Under the pieces are notes generated by a model. That model had not been told where the DNA came from. It saw only the letters and a list, made by a program, of their open reading frames with translations, and made no database searches. From Chitinophagales bacterium (lineage in GTDB: Bacteria; Bacteroidota; Bacteroidia; Chitinophagales; UBA2359), in contig JAHDIA010000034.1 of NCBI GenBank assembly GCA_020631035.1, forward strand, positions 1-17,055: a stretch of 17,055 nt of DNA. Reading direction: 5' to 3'. The position numbers and the translations under genes were made by a program. Numbering within the stretch: position 1 is the stretch's first letter; each line of letters starts with the position of its first letter. Positions 1 to 8,869 of the stretch are shown one piece after another.

Positions 1-297
1 TTTTATGATATGGATGATCCTAATTTTAAAAATAGATTGGACAATGTACAGCGCAATCTTAAAAAGCACCAACAGTTTGATGCCTTTGCGAAATTGGTTT
101 TGACACATTTTAAAAAATTGTACAAAACGGTTGGACGGCAAGCTTTACGAACCATTTTTGAGGGCTTTGAAAAAGATTTGTTGGGTTTTAAAGAGACCTA
201 TACCGAACAGACGCCTTTGGGAATGGAGGAGTTGTTGTTGTGGTGTCGTGGGAAGTTGAGTGGTAAGGGCATTCGGGAGGTTTTGGCGGAGGTTTGA
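1..297 (+). CDS. Unrecognised protein, C-terminal fragment (5' end outside window)
   Basis: The reading frame is open from base 1 (F-Y-D before the first ATG at 10) to a TGA at 295-297, so this is most likely the last ~98 residues of a longer protein rather than a 95-residue gene starting at 10. No start-associated signal is seen near base 10. The visible part is charged and looks alpha-helical, rich in K, E, L and F, with clusters such as NLKKHQQFDAFAK and FEGFEKDLLGFKE. It has no signal peptide, membrane segment or metal motif. I do not recognise the family and assign no function. It converges with the giant minus-strand gene, with a shared hairpin terminator between the two. Confidence 0.6.
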   Translation, partial: FYDMDDPNFKNRLDNVQRNLKKHQQFDAFAKLVLTHFKKLYKTVGRQALRTIFEGFEKDLLGFKETYTEQTPLGMEELLLWCRGKLSGKGIREVLAEV

Positions 298-307
298 TTT
301 ATGAATT

Positions 308-341
308 AAAGATTCAAAATTGAAAATTTAAGATTTAAAAT
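308..341. repeat. AT-rich intergenic tract (copy 1)
   Basis: Just after the stop of the first gene lies a tract of short AAATTT, GATTCAA and TTTAAAATT words. A close relative, sharing AAAATTGAA, GATTCAA and GATTTAAAATTA words in a different order, lies at 8739-8776. Such tracts are common between genes in Bacteroidota. Role unknown; low-complexity origin is possible. Confidence 0.4.
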
Positions 342-417
342 TATCTGGTTGGCTGTGCTTAGTTTTTCACTACAAAGTTTGTTTTACAAAGAATAGAAAA
401 GGTTTTTTTATGGAAAT

Positions 418-469
418 AAATATGACATTTTTGTAGGCGCATTACACCTACAAAAATGTCATATTTTTT
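418..469. terminator. Bidirectional hairpin terminator between convergent genes
   Basis: Bases 418-437 pair perfectly with 447-466 (20-bp arms, 9-base loop). On the plus strand a run of six T (464-469) overlaps the end of the stem, as in a rho-independent terminator for the first gene. Read on the minus strand the stem is followed by an AT-rich but less pure T stretch, so it probably also ends the giant gene, whose stop codon lies about 15 bases before the stem. The stem core GACATTTTTG/CAAAAATGTC recurs in the serA terminator. Confidence 0.85.
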
Positions 470-480
470 ATCAATAAATT

Positions 481-3400
481 TTATTTGGGCAATTGCTCAA
501 AAATCAGAAAGTTGGGCAATGCTTCGGTATTTTGTGGGTGGGCTACAATGTTGAAGAAAATCATATTTAAGTCGTTTTGACTTCCTTGGAAAATGATTTG
601 ACAATTGATGTCAATGTCACTTTCGTAGTAACCTTCCAAAATGTAATTCATTTGCTCATCTTCATTTTGTGGAGCATTGAGTACATCAAAAAATGCTTTA
701 TTGGCATCATTGTCTGCTCCTTGGAAAACGAGAAGGTCATCGGCATTGGCGTTTCCGCCCCAGAGTGCCATTCTTCCTCCAATGTCTACTTGTGCGTGTT
801 CGCCATAGGTGGGAGTATTAGAATCTGTAAAGTCAATTTGAATGTTTGGGTTGTCTTTTAAATTAAAATCAGCTTGTGTCATTGTCCCTAAATGGTTTCT
901 TTGTCTGATGGCAATGTGATAACTTCCAGTTGGCAACATTGGATTTAAATTAGATTGTCCATCTAAATCTACCACATCCCCGTCTCTTTGTAGGAGTGCG
1001 GCTTGTGTGGCAATGATATGTTTGGGATTATTGCTAGGTCTATACTCAACCAGTACCCAATCCATAATGGCATTTTCTCCTGTAACTTCCAATACATCAG
1101 CATTGATGCTTTCGCCTCCACCATTTCCAAAATGATTGAAATTTGGATGAGCAGTATAAGGTTCACTCGTTGGAATAAAATCTTCAATTCTTAAATCGTC
1201 TCTCATTAAAATATTGGTGTTGCTTTTAATTGGATCATAATGGTCTTTTCCTTGAATGAATGGTAAAGTGTTCTCGTCCATTGCTCCTTGTAAAAAGACC
1301 TTGAGTTCAATGTTTGCTTGAACCGAGTCTTGTGGTATTAAGGTGATTGTTTGCTCACAACTTTCTTCAATATTACAATTGTTGGTAGCTGTCCACAAAC
1401 GGCTAATAGAAGTGACTTGATTGCATAGCTCAAATTTATTTATTCCATTAAAGTTGTTATCGTAATTTAAATCGTTTTGTCCACATCCAATTGTAGTGGC
1501 GTATCCTGTAAATTCAGGATCATAGTTTTCGTCACAGGCAATGATGGTATCATTTGGACAGCTGATTTTAAATGGATTTTCGCCTTGTTTTTGAACAATG
1601 ATGTAGATTTCTTCTTGGCTTTGATTGCCACAGTCGTCGGTGGCAATCCAACCACAGTGGAGGTAGCTGGTGCATTCGGTTTCTTCGACTACGTAATCAA
1701 TGAATTGAATGTCTACCTCTGTATCTTGATTGTCAGTTGCAGTGACGAAAGATTCATCTAAAATGACAATGCTGTCACAGTAAAAATAGAGGGTATCTCC
1801 AAAATCAAAAGTTGGGAAGAAGTTGGAGAAATAAAATGGCAAATCCAGTGCTAGACTAGGAGCTTCTGTATCATTTTCACAAAGACCATTGCCACAGTTT
1901 TGTCCACTAGGACAATCGTCATTGGCATCACTGCTGTTGTTGACAAATCCAATAGGTTGTTCACAAGCAATTGTATCTACTAGCGGATTGCCCAGACCAT
2001 CACCATCAAGGTCTTCATACCAAGTGTTTGGCCCTTCACCATTACAAATGTCACACTCATCTAGTCCTATGGTTTCGAGGGTTATGGTATCAGTATTGGT
2101 ACAGCCATTGTTGTTGGATATAGAAACGACATAAGTTCCAGCACTTAGATTTTGTGCAATCGGACCGTTGAGATTTGGGTCGTGTTCCCAAGCAAAGTTG
2201 ATGGAGTCTAGACCAAATGTTGTTTGCAAGGAAATATAGCCATCTGTCTCATCACAATTGCTGTTTTGAATGGAGTCAATGATGATAGAAGGACAGTTGT
2301 TGTTGATTAATGGTTCATTTTGGTAGTGGGCAAACTGTAAAATTTCTTGTTCAGGGTTTGGGTCGTTGTAAGCAGCCCAAATGGTATCACCAACAGCAAG
2401 CTCTATACTCGGTAAGTTTGCTACTTTTCCATTAAAGGTAAAACAAGCGGCAAAACTTTTGGAGTTCGGTTCGGTTTCGATGATTGGTACTTGAATACCT
2501 GTTGGGTTGGAAGTTGAGTAAATCAAAATGCTTGTACTGTCTTTTTGGTAGTCTGAGCCAGGGCAGTTTAAGTCGTTTAAAACAATTCGTGCCATATCAT
2601 CTTGTGTGTCCCAATAGATGCTTTTGTTGAGGTATAGTTTTGCTGCTCCTTCTGTTTCGTAAAATAAAGTGGTTTTAACATAAACAGAATCCATTGCTCC
2701 TTGAGCATCGCTGACCTTTACCCAAAAATTGTTGTATGCTTCATTGTCTTCTGTAGGTGTCCAAGAGATGTTTCCATTATCATCAATATTCATTCCTGTG
2801 GGTGCATCAATGAGGCTAAAAGTTAACTCATCGCCATCTACTTCTTCTACCTCCACTTGATGTGTATAAGTTTCACCAACAAAAATATTTTGTGGAAATT
2901 CTTGAGTAAGAATGTAAGGCGTATTGTTGAGACTTTGAGAGGTGAAATCAAAGCTGACGATATTGGATGGACTACTTTCTCTAAAAAGCGAATCGTAGGC
3001 AGTTACCATAAATTCGTAGTAATGTCCAGGTGCTAGACCAGTAATTTCTAAACTATTGTCATTGTCAAAAGAGAGGCGGTCAGAACTGTAGTTGATACTT
3101 CCTTCTTCATTGGCATAATACACAAAATAAAAAATATCTTCAGATTCGTTATTGGTATCCCAATTTAAAACAATAGAAGTGTCAGTCAAGCTATAATTTA
3201 GATTGCTTGGTGCATTGGGGGCTTCTTGGTGAACAATGTTCAATGCTTGGGGATAATAAGCAATTTCTGATTGTAGTAGAGGGTCACGGATTTCTGCGAC
3301 TAGATTAAAGGTGCCTGTATGGAAGTCGGCAACACTAAAGGTATATTCATTGTTTGCTTCATCTTCTGATATGTCAGAAACAATGACAATTCCATCAGCA

Positions 3401-6400
3401 TGTTCTGTATCTCTGTCTAAGCGGAATTCAATGGATGCATTGTCATCAGGGTCACTGTCGAACCAACGAATGGTCCAGGTATTGTCACCATTGTCTATGA
3501 CATCAGTAACTTCAATACTTGGTCGAGCATTGACACCCCAGATTTTGAGGGAGTCAGTAGTGCCATTTACACAATTGACTTGGTAATTGCCTTCTAGTGG
3601 ACTTTGAATGTAAAAAGCAGTAAAGTTGCCATCAAAATTATACAAATCTATTCCATAATAATCGGCTACATTGGTCTCATTCACAATGGTTCCGTCTGGG
3701 AGTATGAGTTCTAATATTGGCAAATCGTTGGGATTGGTCATTTCTATGATGGTATAGGGTTGGGCACCAGCAATGCTAAATTGACGGACTGCCATATCTT
3801 CATCGGCAGCTTTGAGAAAATCAGATGGACCTGTTTTGGCAAGGAATCCTTGTTCGTTGGCAGCTGTGTGTGGTACTTCAAATTGGTTGCTACCCATATT
3901 AAAATCAAGCTCACCATCATCCCAATCTAGCAAAGCATAGAAGGAAGGGAAGCTAGCACATTTTCCAAAAGTACATACTTCAGGAAAGTTGACATCTACA
4001 AAACCTGTGATGAAAAAATACTTATCATCTTTTAGTCTTGTTCCGACTGTACAACCCGCTCGCCCAATTACAAAACCATTGGGAACCAAGTTTCTGAGCA
4101 AGCGTTTTTGCCAACCTGATATACTCAAATCGTTGATGTCATCATCAGAAGGAGTTTGAACTGAAACCTCTGCACTACCATTGAATTCAAAATCGTAAAT
4201 AGAAGCATTGGCATCACCTGTTATGATTTGAAAATAATCTAGTGCTGCCTCAAATATCAATTCATGTCCTCGGTCAAGTTCTCTATTGGGCCATATATAT
4301 TCTATGGAGCCATTGCCTACATTGTTGCCCAAGAGTTCTAGACCAGACATAATTTTAAAGGAGCGACCTCTTGTATAAGTAAAGCCAGCGTCAGTAAATT
4401 TGTAGAGTGGTGGTGGATGTGTACCTGGAATACTTGGAGGAACAGTTGGAATGATGTCAACACTACCAGAAACGGTCAATTCTTCATTGGTTGTTCCATT
4501 GGACATTACTTCATCTATTCTTGTTTCAAAACCAAACTTGATAATTTTTACAGGAGTACCAGGAATGGGGACTCCCCCAAAAGGACCACTTGCAGCCAAA
4601 AAATCAATGCTTCCACCGAATTTTTTCAAGCGACTTTCTCTTACTCCAAAACAAAAATCCAATCCAAATTTGGGGCGGGGAAATTCAAACCCCAATCCTC
4701 CACCAAAGGAGTCTTCAGCAGTATCAAATTCTCCTTTTAGTTTGGTGATTTTAAATTGTCGTAACAAATTCACATCAATACAAGGAAGTATTTCTACTTC
4801 TCCCGCTGCTTGAAAGCCACTGTCTACAAGGTATTTTAAATTGAATGTACTTGTTAGTATTGGATCACCGAGACCTAATGGCATTGTATCATTTTCTTCA
4901 CAATTGTTTTCCTCTTGTACAAAATATCGAGGCCAATCAAAAGTAATTCCATAATCTACTTCATCATTTTTAATTTCAAGTTCATTAAAAGATAAATTTA
5001 AGCCTGCCAAACTTACCAAAGAAGTACCTACGACTAGATCGTCAAAATAGACCAATCTACTACTATCATTTTCTACAAGAATCGTAATAGATCCAACAAT
5101 CAAAGGATGGGTTTCATTGTCCATTCCTACATTGATGGCATTTACGAGACAATCGTCACACTCAATGGTGGCAATGGTCGTATCTACTATTATGGAGTCT
5201 GCTTCAATGCCGACTACATTGGTGGCATCATCATTGGCTTTACTCATTTCAATATTACCAGATAAGATGTAAATATTGTCTTCATTTAAAATAATATTAT
5301 TGGCATAAATTCTTATGTCTTCCACTGTTATAAAAGCTACATCTGAACAATTATCGGTAATTTCTTGATAGGAATTGCAGCCTTCGGCATTGTCAGAAAT
5401 ATTGATTGCACCTGCTATGTCAAGTCTAGCTAAAATACAACAAGCTTCTAGAGACTCATTGTTGTTTAATGCTAGAGCATTGATGCTTGTTTCCTCAATG
5501 TTTGAAACATCTGTTAAATTTGAATTGTTGGTGATGCTCAGTAAATCTACTATGTTTTCCAAATTGTCTAACCCACTTAGAGCGCTTATATTTGTGTTGT
5601 CAATAATGAGTGTACCCACAGAAAGTAAGTCTGCTAAACCCTCCAAGTTTACAATGGTTATACCACTTATACTTAGTGTATCTTCTATGATGGCACACCC
5701 AAAATCTGAGGCAAAATTGTCTATTTCTTCTTGGCTTGTAAGGCTTATATTTTCATTGCAAATGGTGCAGTTGGTACAATTGCTTACATCTGAAAATGCC
5801 TCATATGCTTCTCCAATTTGTGAAGGATTGAGTGCGGTATCAAAAAATTGTAATTGGTCTATTGATCCATTAAACTGCTTAAAATATTTTGCTTCATCTG
5901 GAACCATTTCTTGACTATTGCCCAATACCAATTGTCCTTCTGGAATGTCGAAAATATCTTGGCTTGTTGAGTCTCCTTCAATGGATTCGGGAGAGCTTGT
6001 TTTTTCTTCTCCATCCACATAAATTTTAACTGTAGCTGAAGTGTCTACTAGTTCTTCAACAATGGAAATATAATGCCATTGGTCGTTGTTGATCACAGGA
6101 TCATCTGTTCGGATGACTCTTGATTCTACATTTAAATACGTTGCATGAATGTAGACTTCTAGTTCCGCCTGTTCGCCAATCCCAATCAATAATTCAAATT
6201 GAGAATCTGAATTTTCGGCAGAGAGAATCGTCCCTCGTTCTCCATTGCTTTTTAACCAAAAAGATTGGGTACAATTGCTACAGTTGAGGGCTTCGCTAGG
6301 AATGCTAACCGATTGGAATGAACCACTAAACTCTAAAGCTCCATTATCATTTCCAAAACGATCTATTCCAAAGGATACAGCAGGAAAGGATGCGCTAGAA

Positions 6401-8067
6401 GCATCCAAGTCATTGCCACTGTCATCTTCATAGTTTCCATCAAACTGATAACAAGCTTTTAGGTTTTCAGTAGCAACAATGCTGCATTGTATAGAATCTA
6501 TATTGAGGGGAGGCTGTGGAGGTATACATTCGCAATCGAAATCAGGACCAATTTCTTGTTGGGAGTTACAGCCTTCGCTATTGTTAAAGATGATGGGAGG
6601 ACTATAATTGTCATTAAAGAAAATAAGACTCTCCCAATAATTCACTACACAACATTGGGTCAAACTAGTATTGTCTGAAACAACAATTGTTCCCCAAATA
6701 AAATTGAGATTGGGAAAACTACTCAAACAAGTAAGATTGGAGTTGTCGGTGATTTCAATATCACCTCCAATACTTTCTAGACTAGACAGACCTTCTAAAC
6801 TCTCAATAGAATTGAAGATGATTCTTAGGTTACCTCCTATACTTGTAAGATTGGACAAAAACTCTAGGTTAGGCACAGAGAGAAAACTTAAAACTAAATC
6901 ACCACCTACACTTGTCAAATTAAAAGGATTGTCAAATACATTTTCGCCTATCTGACTGATGATTAAATCTCCCTCAATCTGTTCAATATTGGATAGACCA
7001 TTGATGTCCATAGGACCAAACAAAGACACATTGCCTGTTACTCTTTCAATAGAAGATAGTCCATCTAGATTTTCAATATTAAATATGGGCGTTCCATCAA
7101 AACCATCAGTTGCAAAACCATTTATATCTAGACTGCCATTGAAAACGGTACAAGCATAATCTATGGGGAAGGCATCTATTATATCTTGATTTTGAGTGTT
7201 AATGTTGCCATTACAGATTACATCACCTAGCGGGTTGGTCGTTACTGTAAAACCTGCACAACCACAAACATCAAGAGGGTCCACGCAGTTGGGATTTTCT
7301 TCTATGGTAATGCCACCCATTGTTATGTTTTCCCAACAAATAGGAGTACAACAATTGGATAAATTGGGATTAAATCTGATTTGGACATTGCCACTAATAC
7401 CCAAAAGATTCGATAAACCATTGATGTTTTCTAGTGCTTCATTGGCAGTAATGTCCAAACTGCCACCTATTTGAGTAAGACTCGAAAAAGCATCCAAATT
7501 GTTCAAAGCAGTTGAGTTGATTTCTACATCTCCACCAATAGATGTGAGTGATGAGAATCCACTTATCTCATTTAATGAACCATCATTGAATATATTTAAT
7601 GATCCACTAATGGAGTTTAATGAATTAAATCCACTGAGAGTTATATTCTCTTGACTGAGGGAAAATAAACTAAAAATTAAACTCCCTCCAATCGAAGTGA
7701 GTCCATCAAAAGCACTTAGGTTTAAGGGAGCTTGTGTTGATAGAGAAATCTCTAGACTTCCTCCAATTGAAGTGAGTCCATCAAAATTACTCAAATCGGG
7801 AACATTGTCTTCAAGTATAAAAAGCCTTAGACTTCCTTCAATACTTGTAATATTGCTCAATCCATTTAAATTGGTAATGGGATCTTGAAAATCAAAGAAG
7901 TCAATACTTAAAAAACCAGTGATGACAGTACAGCCATAATCATTTTCAAAATTATCAACATCTGTTTGGGTATTTAAAGAAATAAAATCATCACATTGTG
8001 CAGAAAGATTCATAGTAAAATGCAAGAGTGCCATACAACACAAAATGCATAGGTAAAGTTGTTTCAT
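481..8067 (-). CDS. Giant secreted multidomain surface protein (L-domain, LamG, Fn3, SprB-like, HYR-like)
   Basis: About 2,528 residues from the ATG at 8067, chosen because it opens a Sec signal peptide (MKQLYLCILCCMALLHFT, cleavage near LSAQ|C24/25). The frame runs 30 codons further up to a TTG at 8157, which would bury the signal. Approximate order: two receptor-L/leucine-rich modules (25-270, 285-514) with repeated GLxSIGGxLxI strands; LamG/concanavalin-like domain (536-765, YVDGE and WHYIS); a third, shorter L-module (770-907); a long beta-rich region I cannot assign (908-1525); Fn3 (1615-1708); cadherin/Ig-like domain (1713-1803, SWTPT); SprB-like repeat (1924-2003); DxDGDGLGNP calcium loop (2016-2050); HYR-like domains (2090-2248); a C-terminal region (2249-2528) of a type I recall from Saprospiraceae. 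Probably an adhesin or matrix protein on the outer surface. The C-terminal region may be its export signal, but I see no standard type IX sorting domain. Ligand unknown. Confidence 0.85.
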   Translation of the reverse strand: MKQLYLCILCCMALLHFTMNLSAQCDDFISLNTQTDVDNFENDYGCTVITGFLSIDFFDFQDPITNLNGLSNITSIEGSLRLFILEDNVPDLSNFDGLTSIGGSLEISLSTQAPLNLSAFDGLTSIGGSLIFSLFSLSQENITLSGFNSLNSISGSLNIFNDGSLNEISGFSSLTSIGGDVEINSTALNNLDAFSSLTQIGGSLDITANEALENINGLSNLLGISGNVQIRFNPNLSNCCTPICWENITMGGITIEENPNCVDPLDVCGCAGFTVTTNPLGDVICNGNINTQNQDIIDAFPIDYACTVFNGSLDINGFATDGFDGTPIFNIENLDGLSSIERVTGNVSLFGPMDINGLSNIEQIEGDLIISQIGENVFDNPFNLTSVGGDLVLSFLSVPNLEFLSNLTSIGGNLRIIFNSIESLEGLSSLESIGGDIEITDNSNLTCLSSFPNLNFIWGTIVVSDNTSLTQCCVVNYWESLIFFNDNYSPPIIFNNSEGCNSQQEIGPDFDCECIPPQPPLNIDSIQCSIVATENLKACYQFDGNYEDDSGNDLDASSASFPAVSFGIDRFGNDNGALEFSGSFQSVSIPSEALNCSNCTQSFWLKSNGERGTILSAENSDSQFELLIGIGEQAELEVYIHATYLNVESRVIRTDDPVINNDQWHYISIVEELVDTSATVKIYVDGEEKTSSPESIEGDSTSQDIFDIPEGQLVLGNSQEMVPDEAKYFKQFNGSIDQLQFFDTALNPSQIGEAYEAFSDVSNCTNCTICNENISLTSQEEIDNFASDFGCAIIEDTLSISGITIVNLEGLADLLSVGTLIIDNTNISALSGLDNLENIVDLLSITNNSNLTDVSNIEETSINALALNNNESLEACCILARLDIAGAINISDNAEGCNSYQEITDNCSDVAFITVEDIRIYANNIILNEDNIYILSGNIEMSKANDDATNVVGIEADSIIVDTTIATIECDDCLVNAINVGMDNETHPLIVGSITILVENDSSRLVYFDDLVVGTSLVSLAGLNLSFNELEIKNDEVDYGITFDWPRYFVQEENNCEENDTMPLGLGDPILTSTFNLKYLVDSGFQAAGEVEILPCIDVNLLRQFKITKLKGEFDTAEDSFGGGLGFEFPRPKFGLDFCFGVRESRLKKFGGSIDFLAASGPFGGVPIPGTPVKIIKFGFETRIDEVMSNGTTNEELTVSGSVDIIPTVPPSIPGTHPPPLYKFTDAGFTYTRGRSFKIMSGLELLGNNVGNGSIEYIWPNRELDRGHELIFEAALDYFQIITGDANASIYDFEFNGSAEVSVQTPSDDDINDLSISGWQKRLLRNLVPNGFVIGRAGCTVGTRLKDDKYFFITGFVDVNFPEVCTFGKCASFPSFYALLDWDDGELDFNMGSNQFEVPHTAANEQGFLAKTGPSDFLKAADEDMAVRQFSIAGAQPYTIIEMTNPNDLPILELILPDGTIVNETNVADYYGIDLYNFDGNFTAFYIQSPLEGNYQVNCVNGTTDSLKIWGVNARPSIEVTDVIDNGDNTWTIRWFDSDPDDNASIEFRLDRDTEHADGIVIVSDISEDEANNEYTFSVADFHTGTFNLVAEIRDPLLQSEIAYYPQALNIVHQEAPNAPSNLNYSLTDTSIVLNWDTNNESEDIFYFVYYANEEGSINYSSDRLSFDNDNSLEITGLAPGHYYEFMVTAYDSLFRESSPSNIVSFDFTSQSLNNTPYILTQEFPQNIFVGETYTHQVEVEEVDGDELTFSLIDAPTGMNIDDNGNISWTPTEDNEAYNNFWVKVSDAQGAMDSVYVKTTLFYETEGAAKLYLNKSIYWDTQDDMARIVLNDLNCPGSDYQKDSTSILIYSTSNPTGIQVPIIETEPNSKSFAACFTFNGKVANLPSIELAVGDTIWAAYNDPNPEQEILQFAHYQNEPLINNNCPSIIIDSIQNSNCDETDGYISLQTTFGLDSINFAWEHDPNLNGPIAQNLSAGTYVVSISNNNGCTNTDTITLETIGLDECDICNGEGPNTWYEDLDGDGLGNPLVDTIACEQPIGFVNNSSDANDDCPSGQNCGNGLCENDTEAPSLALDLPFYFSNFFPTFDFGDTLYFYCDSIVILDESFVTATDNQDTEVDIQFIDYVVEETECTSYLHCGWIATDDCGNQSQEEIYIIVQKQGENPFKISCPNDTIIACDENYDPEFTGYATTIGCGQNDLNYDNNFNGINKFELCNQVTSISRLWTATNNCNIEESCEQTITLIPQDSVQANIELKVFLQGAMDENTLPFIQGKDHYDPIKSNTNILMRDDLRIEDFIPTSEPYTAHPNFNHFGNGGGESINADVLEVTGENAIMDWVLVEYRPSNNPKHIIATQAALLQRDGDVVDLDGQSNLNPMLPTGSYHIAIRQRNHLGTMTQADFNLKDNPNIQIDFTDSNTPTYGEHAQVDIGGRMALWGGNANADDLLVFQGADNDANKAFFDVLNAPQNEDEQMNYILEGYYESDIDINCQIIFQGSQNDLNMIFFNIVAHPQNTEALPNFLIFEQLPK

Positions 8068-8521
8068 AAAAGTAGTTTTAGGTAGTTTGGGGTAAAGGTG
8101 TTTTTTGTACCAATATGGTTTAAATATTGGTATTGGACAAACTAGTTTCGTTAACAATCAGTTTAGAAAGGAGTTGATTGAGATAAACCTAGATAAAATG
8201 TTTTGTTGTATTTATAAAAAATAGTAGAGCCTGGCATTTAGTCCACTATCTATAAATATACCAAAATTATAGGAGTATGGCTAATTTATAATTGTCGTTT
8301 TTTGCCAAAATAAAATATGTTTTTTTATGCTATTTATTGTTTGCTGATTATCAGTTTTTTTGTTTTTTATGGGGCAGCGTCAGTGGTGCTAGGCGGCGTA
8401 CAATCTGGTTAGCCAACGCAGGTTTTTAGCTGCGTTTTAAAGTGCATCCACCCGCAACATCCTAGGCTTTTTTAGGATGATGAGCAGCAGAAAACCTATT
8501 TTTAATAATGGTGTTTGTGTA

Positions 8522-8543
8522 GAGAAAATTCACGAATTTTCTC
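8522..8543. repeat. Palindrome GAGAAAATTC-2-GAATTTTCTC, copy 1
   Basis: Perfect 10-base arms (8522-8531 and 8534-8543) around AC. Beyond these there is one mismatch and then a further pair. The same palindrome with 12-base arms occurs at 15044-15069. Both stand on the same side of, and in the same orientation to, the AAACGAAGGAC end of the modular element, 90 bases away here and 16 bases away in the other copy. Confidence 0.8.
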
Positions 8544-8633
8544 CACGCAATAGTAAGAATGTAAAGCCACAAGATTTTGCGTCTGAACATAAAACGGATG
8601 CTATCAAGGCGTGAAGCGGATGCTTGAATGTTT

Positions 8634-8734
8634 AAACGAAGGACAAAGAGAGGCGAAAATACGCCCGATTGACGCACATACCTTGTATGGCGGAAAGCGG
8701 GGACTCACCTTCGTTCGTAGCCTTAGCGTTCCGT
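8634..8734 (-). repeat. Modular intergenic element, copy 1
   Basis: Read on the minus strand: ACGGAACG (8734-8727), 21 bases, AGTCCCCGCTTTCC (8705-8692), an interior with a 5-bp hairpin (8677-8681 with 8685-8689), ATCGGGCGTA (8669-8660), 15 bases, then GTCCTTCGTTT (8644-8634). The blocks recur in the same order and with nearly the same spacing at 15086-15278, and the first three recur at 13187-13297. It points the same way as serA, whose stop codon is 170 bases upstream. Function unknown; a mobile palindromic element or a structured RNA are both possible. Confidence 0.7.
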
Positions 8735-8738
8735 TCAA

Positions 8739-8776
8739 AATTAAATTTAAAATTGAAGATTCAAGATTTAAAATTA
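8739..8776. repeat. AT-rich tract flanking element copy 1 (copy 2 of the tract)
   Basis: Words AAATTTAAAATTGAAGATTC and GATTTAAAATTA echo those at 308-341. A shorter AAATTTAA tract also borders the ACGGAACG end of the element copy at 15086-15278, so the tract may belong to the element's outer boundary. Confidence 0.4.
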
Positions 8777-8819
8777 CATAGGTGGTTTTGTCCAATTTTA
8801 TTGCCACAGATTTTTAGAA

Positions 8820-8869
8820 TAAAAAAATAGGACATTTTTGCTTGCGGTTGTGCTTGCAAAAATGTCCTA
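8820..8869 (-). terminator. serA rho-independent terminator
   Basis: Arms 8828-8841 and 8856-8869 are perfect 14-base complements around a 14-base interior that can add a 2-bp stem. On the minus strand the hairpin is followed by CTATTTTTTT (8830-8821), a clear T run starting at the foot of the stem, 35 bases past the serA stop. The stem core is the same GACATTTTTG/CAAAAATGTC as at 418-466. Confidence 0.85.

Noticed and set aside
577..7888. Many plus-strand open frames across the giant gene
   Set aside because: They are antisense shadows of the 2,528-residue coding frame with no recognisable domains or starts.
8068..8157. Extension of the giant protein by 30 residues to a TTG at 8157
   Set aside because: The ATG at 8067 begins a clear signal peptide; the extension would place it internally and has no supporting ribosome-binding or coding signal.
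8370..8480. GC-richer patch considered as a tRNA or small RNA gene
   Set aside because: No tRNA cloverleaf or GTTCGANTC-type arm is seen, and the short hairpins do not match an RNA family I know.
8462..8807. Two minus-strand open frames of 67 and 71 codons
   Set aside because: They overlap each other and lie within the repeat-rich spacer; they are probably frames through repeat DNA, a common source of false hypothetical proteins.
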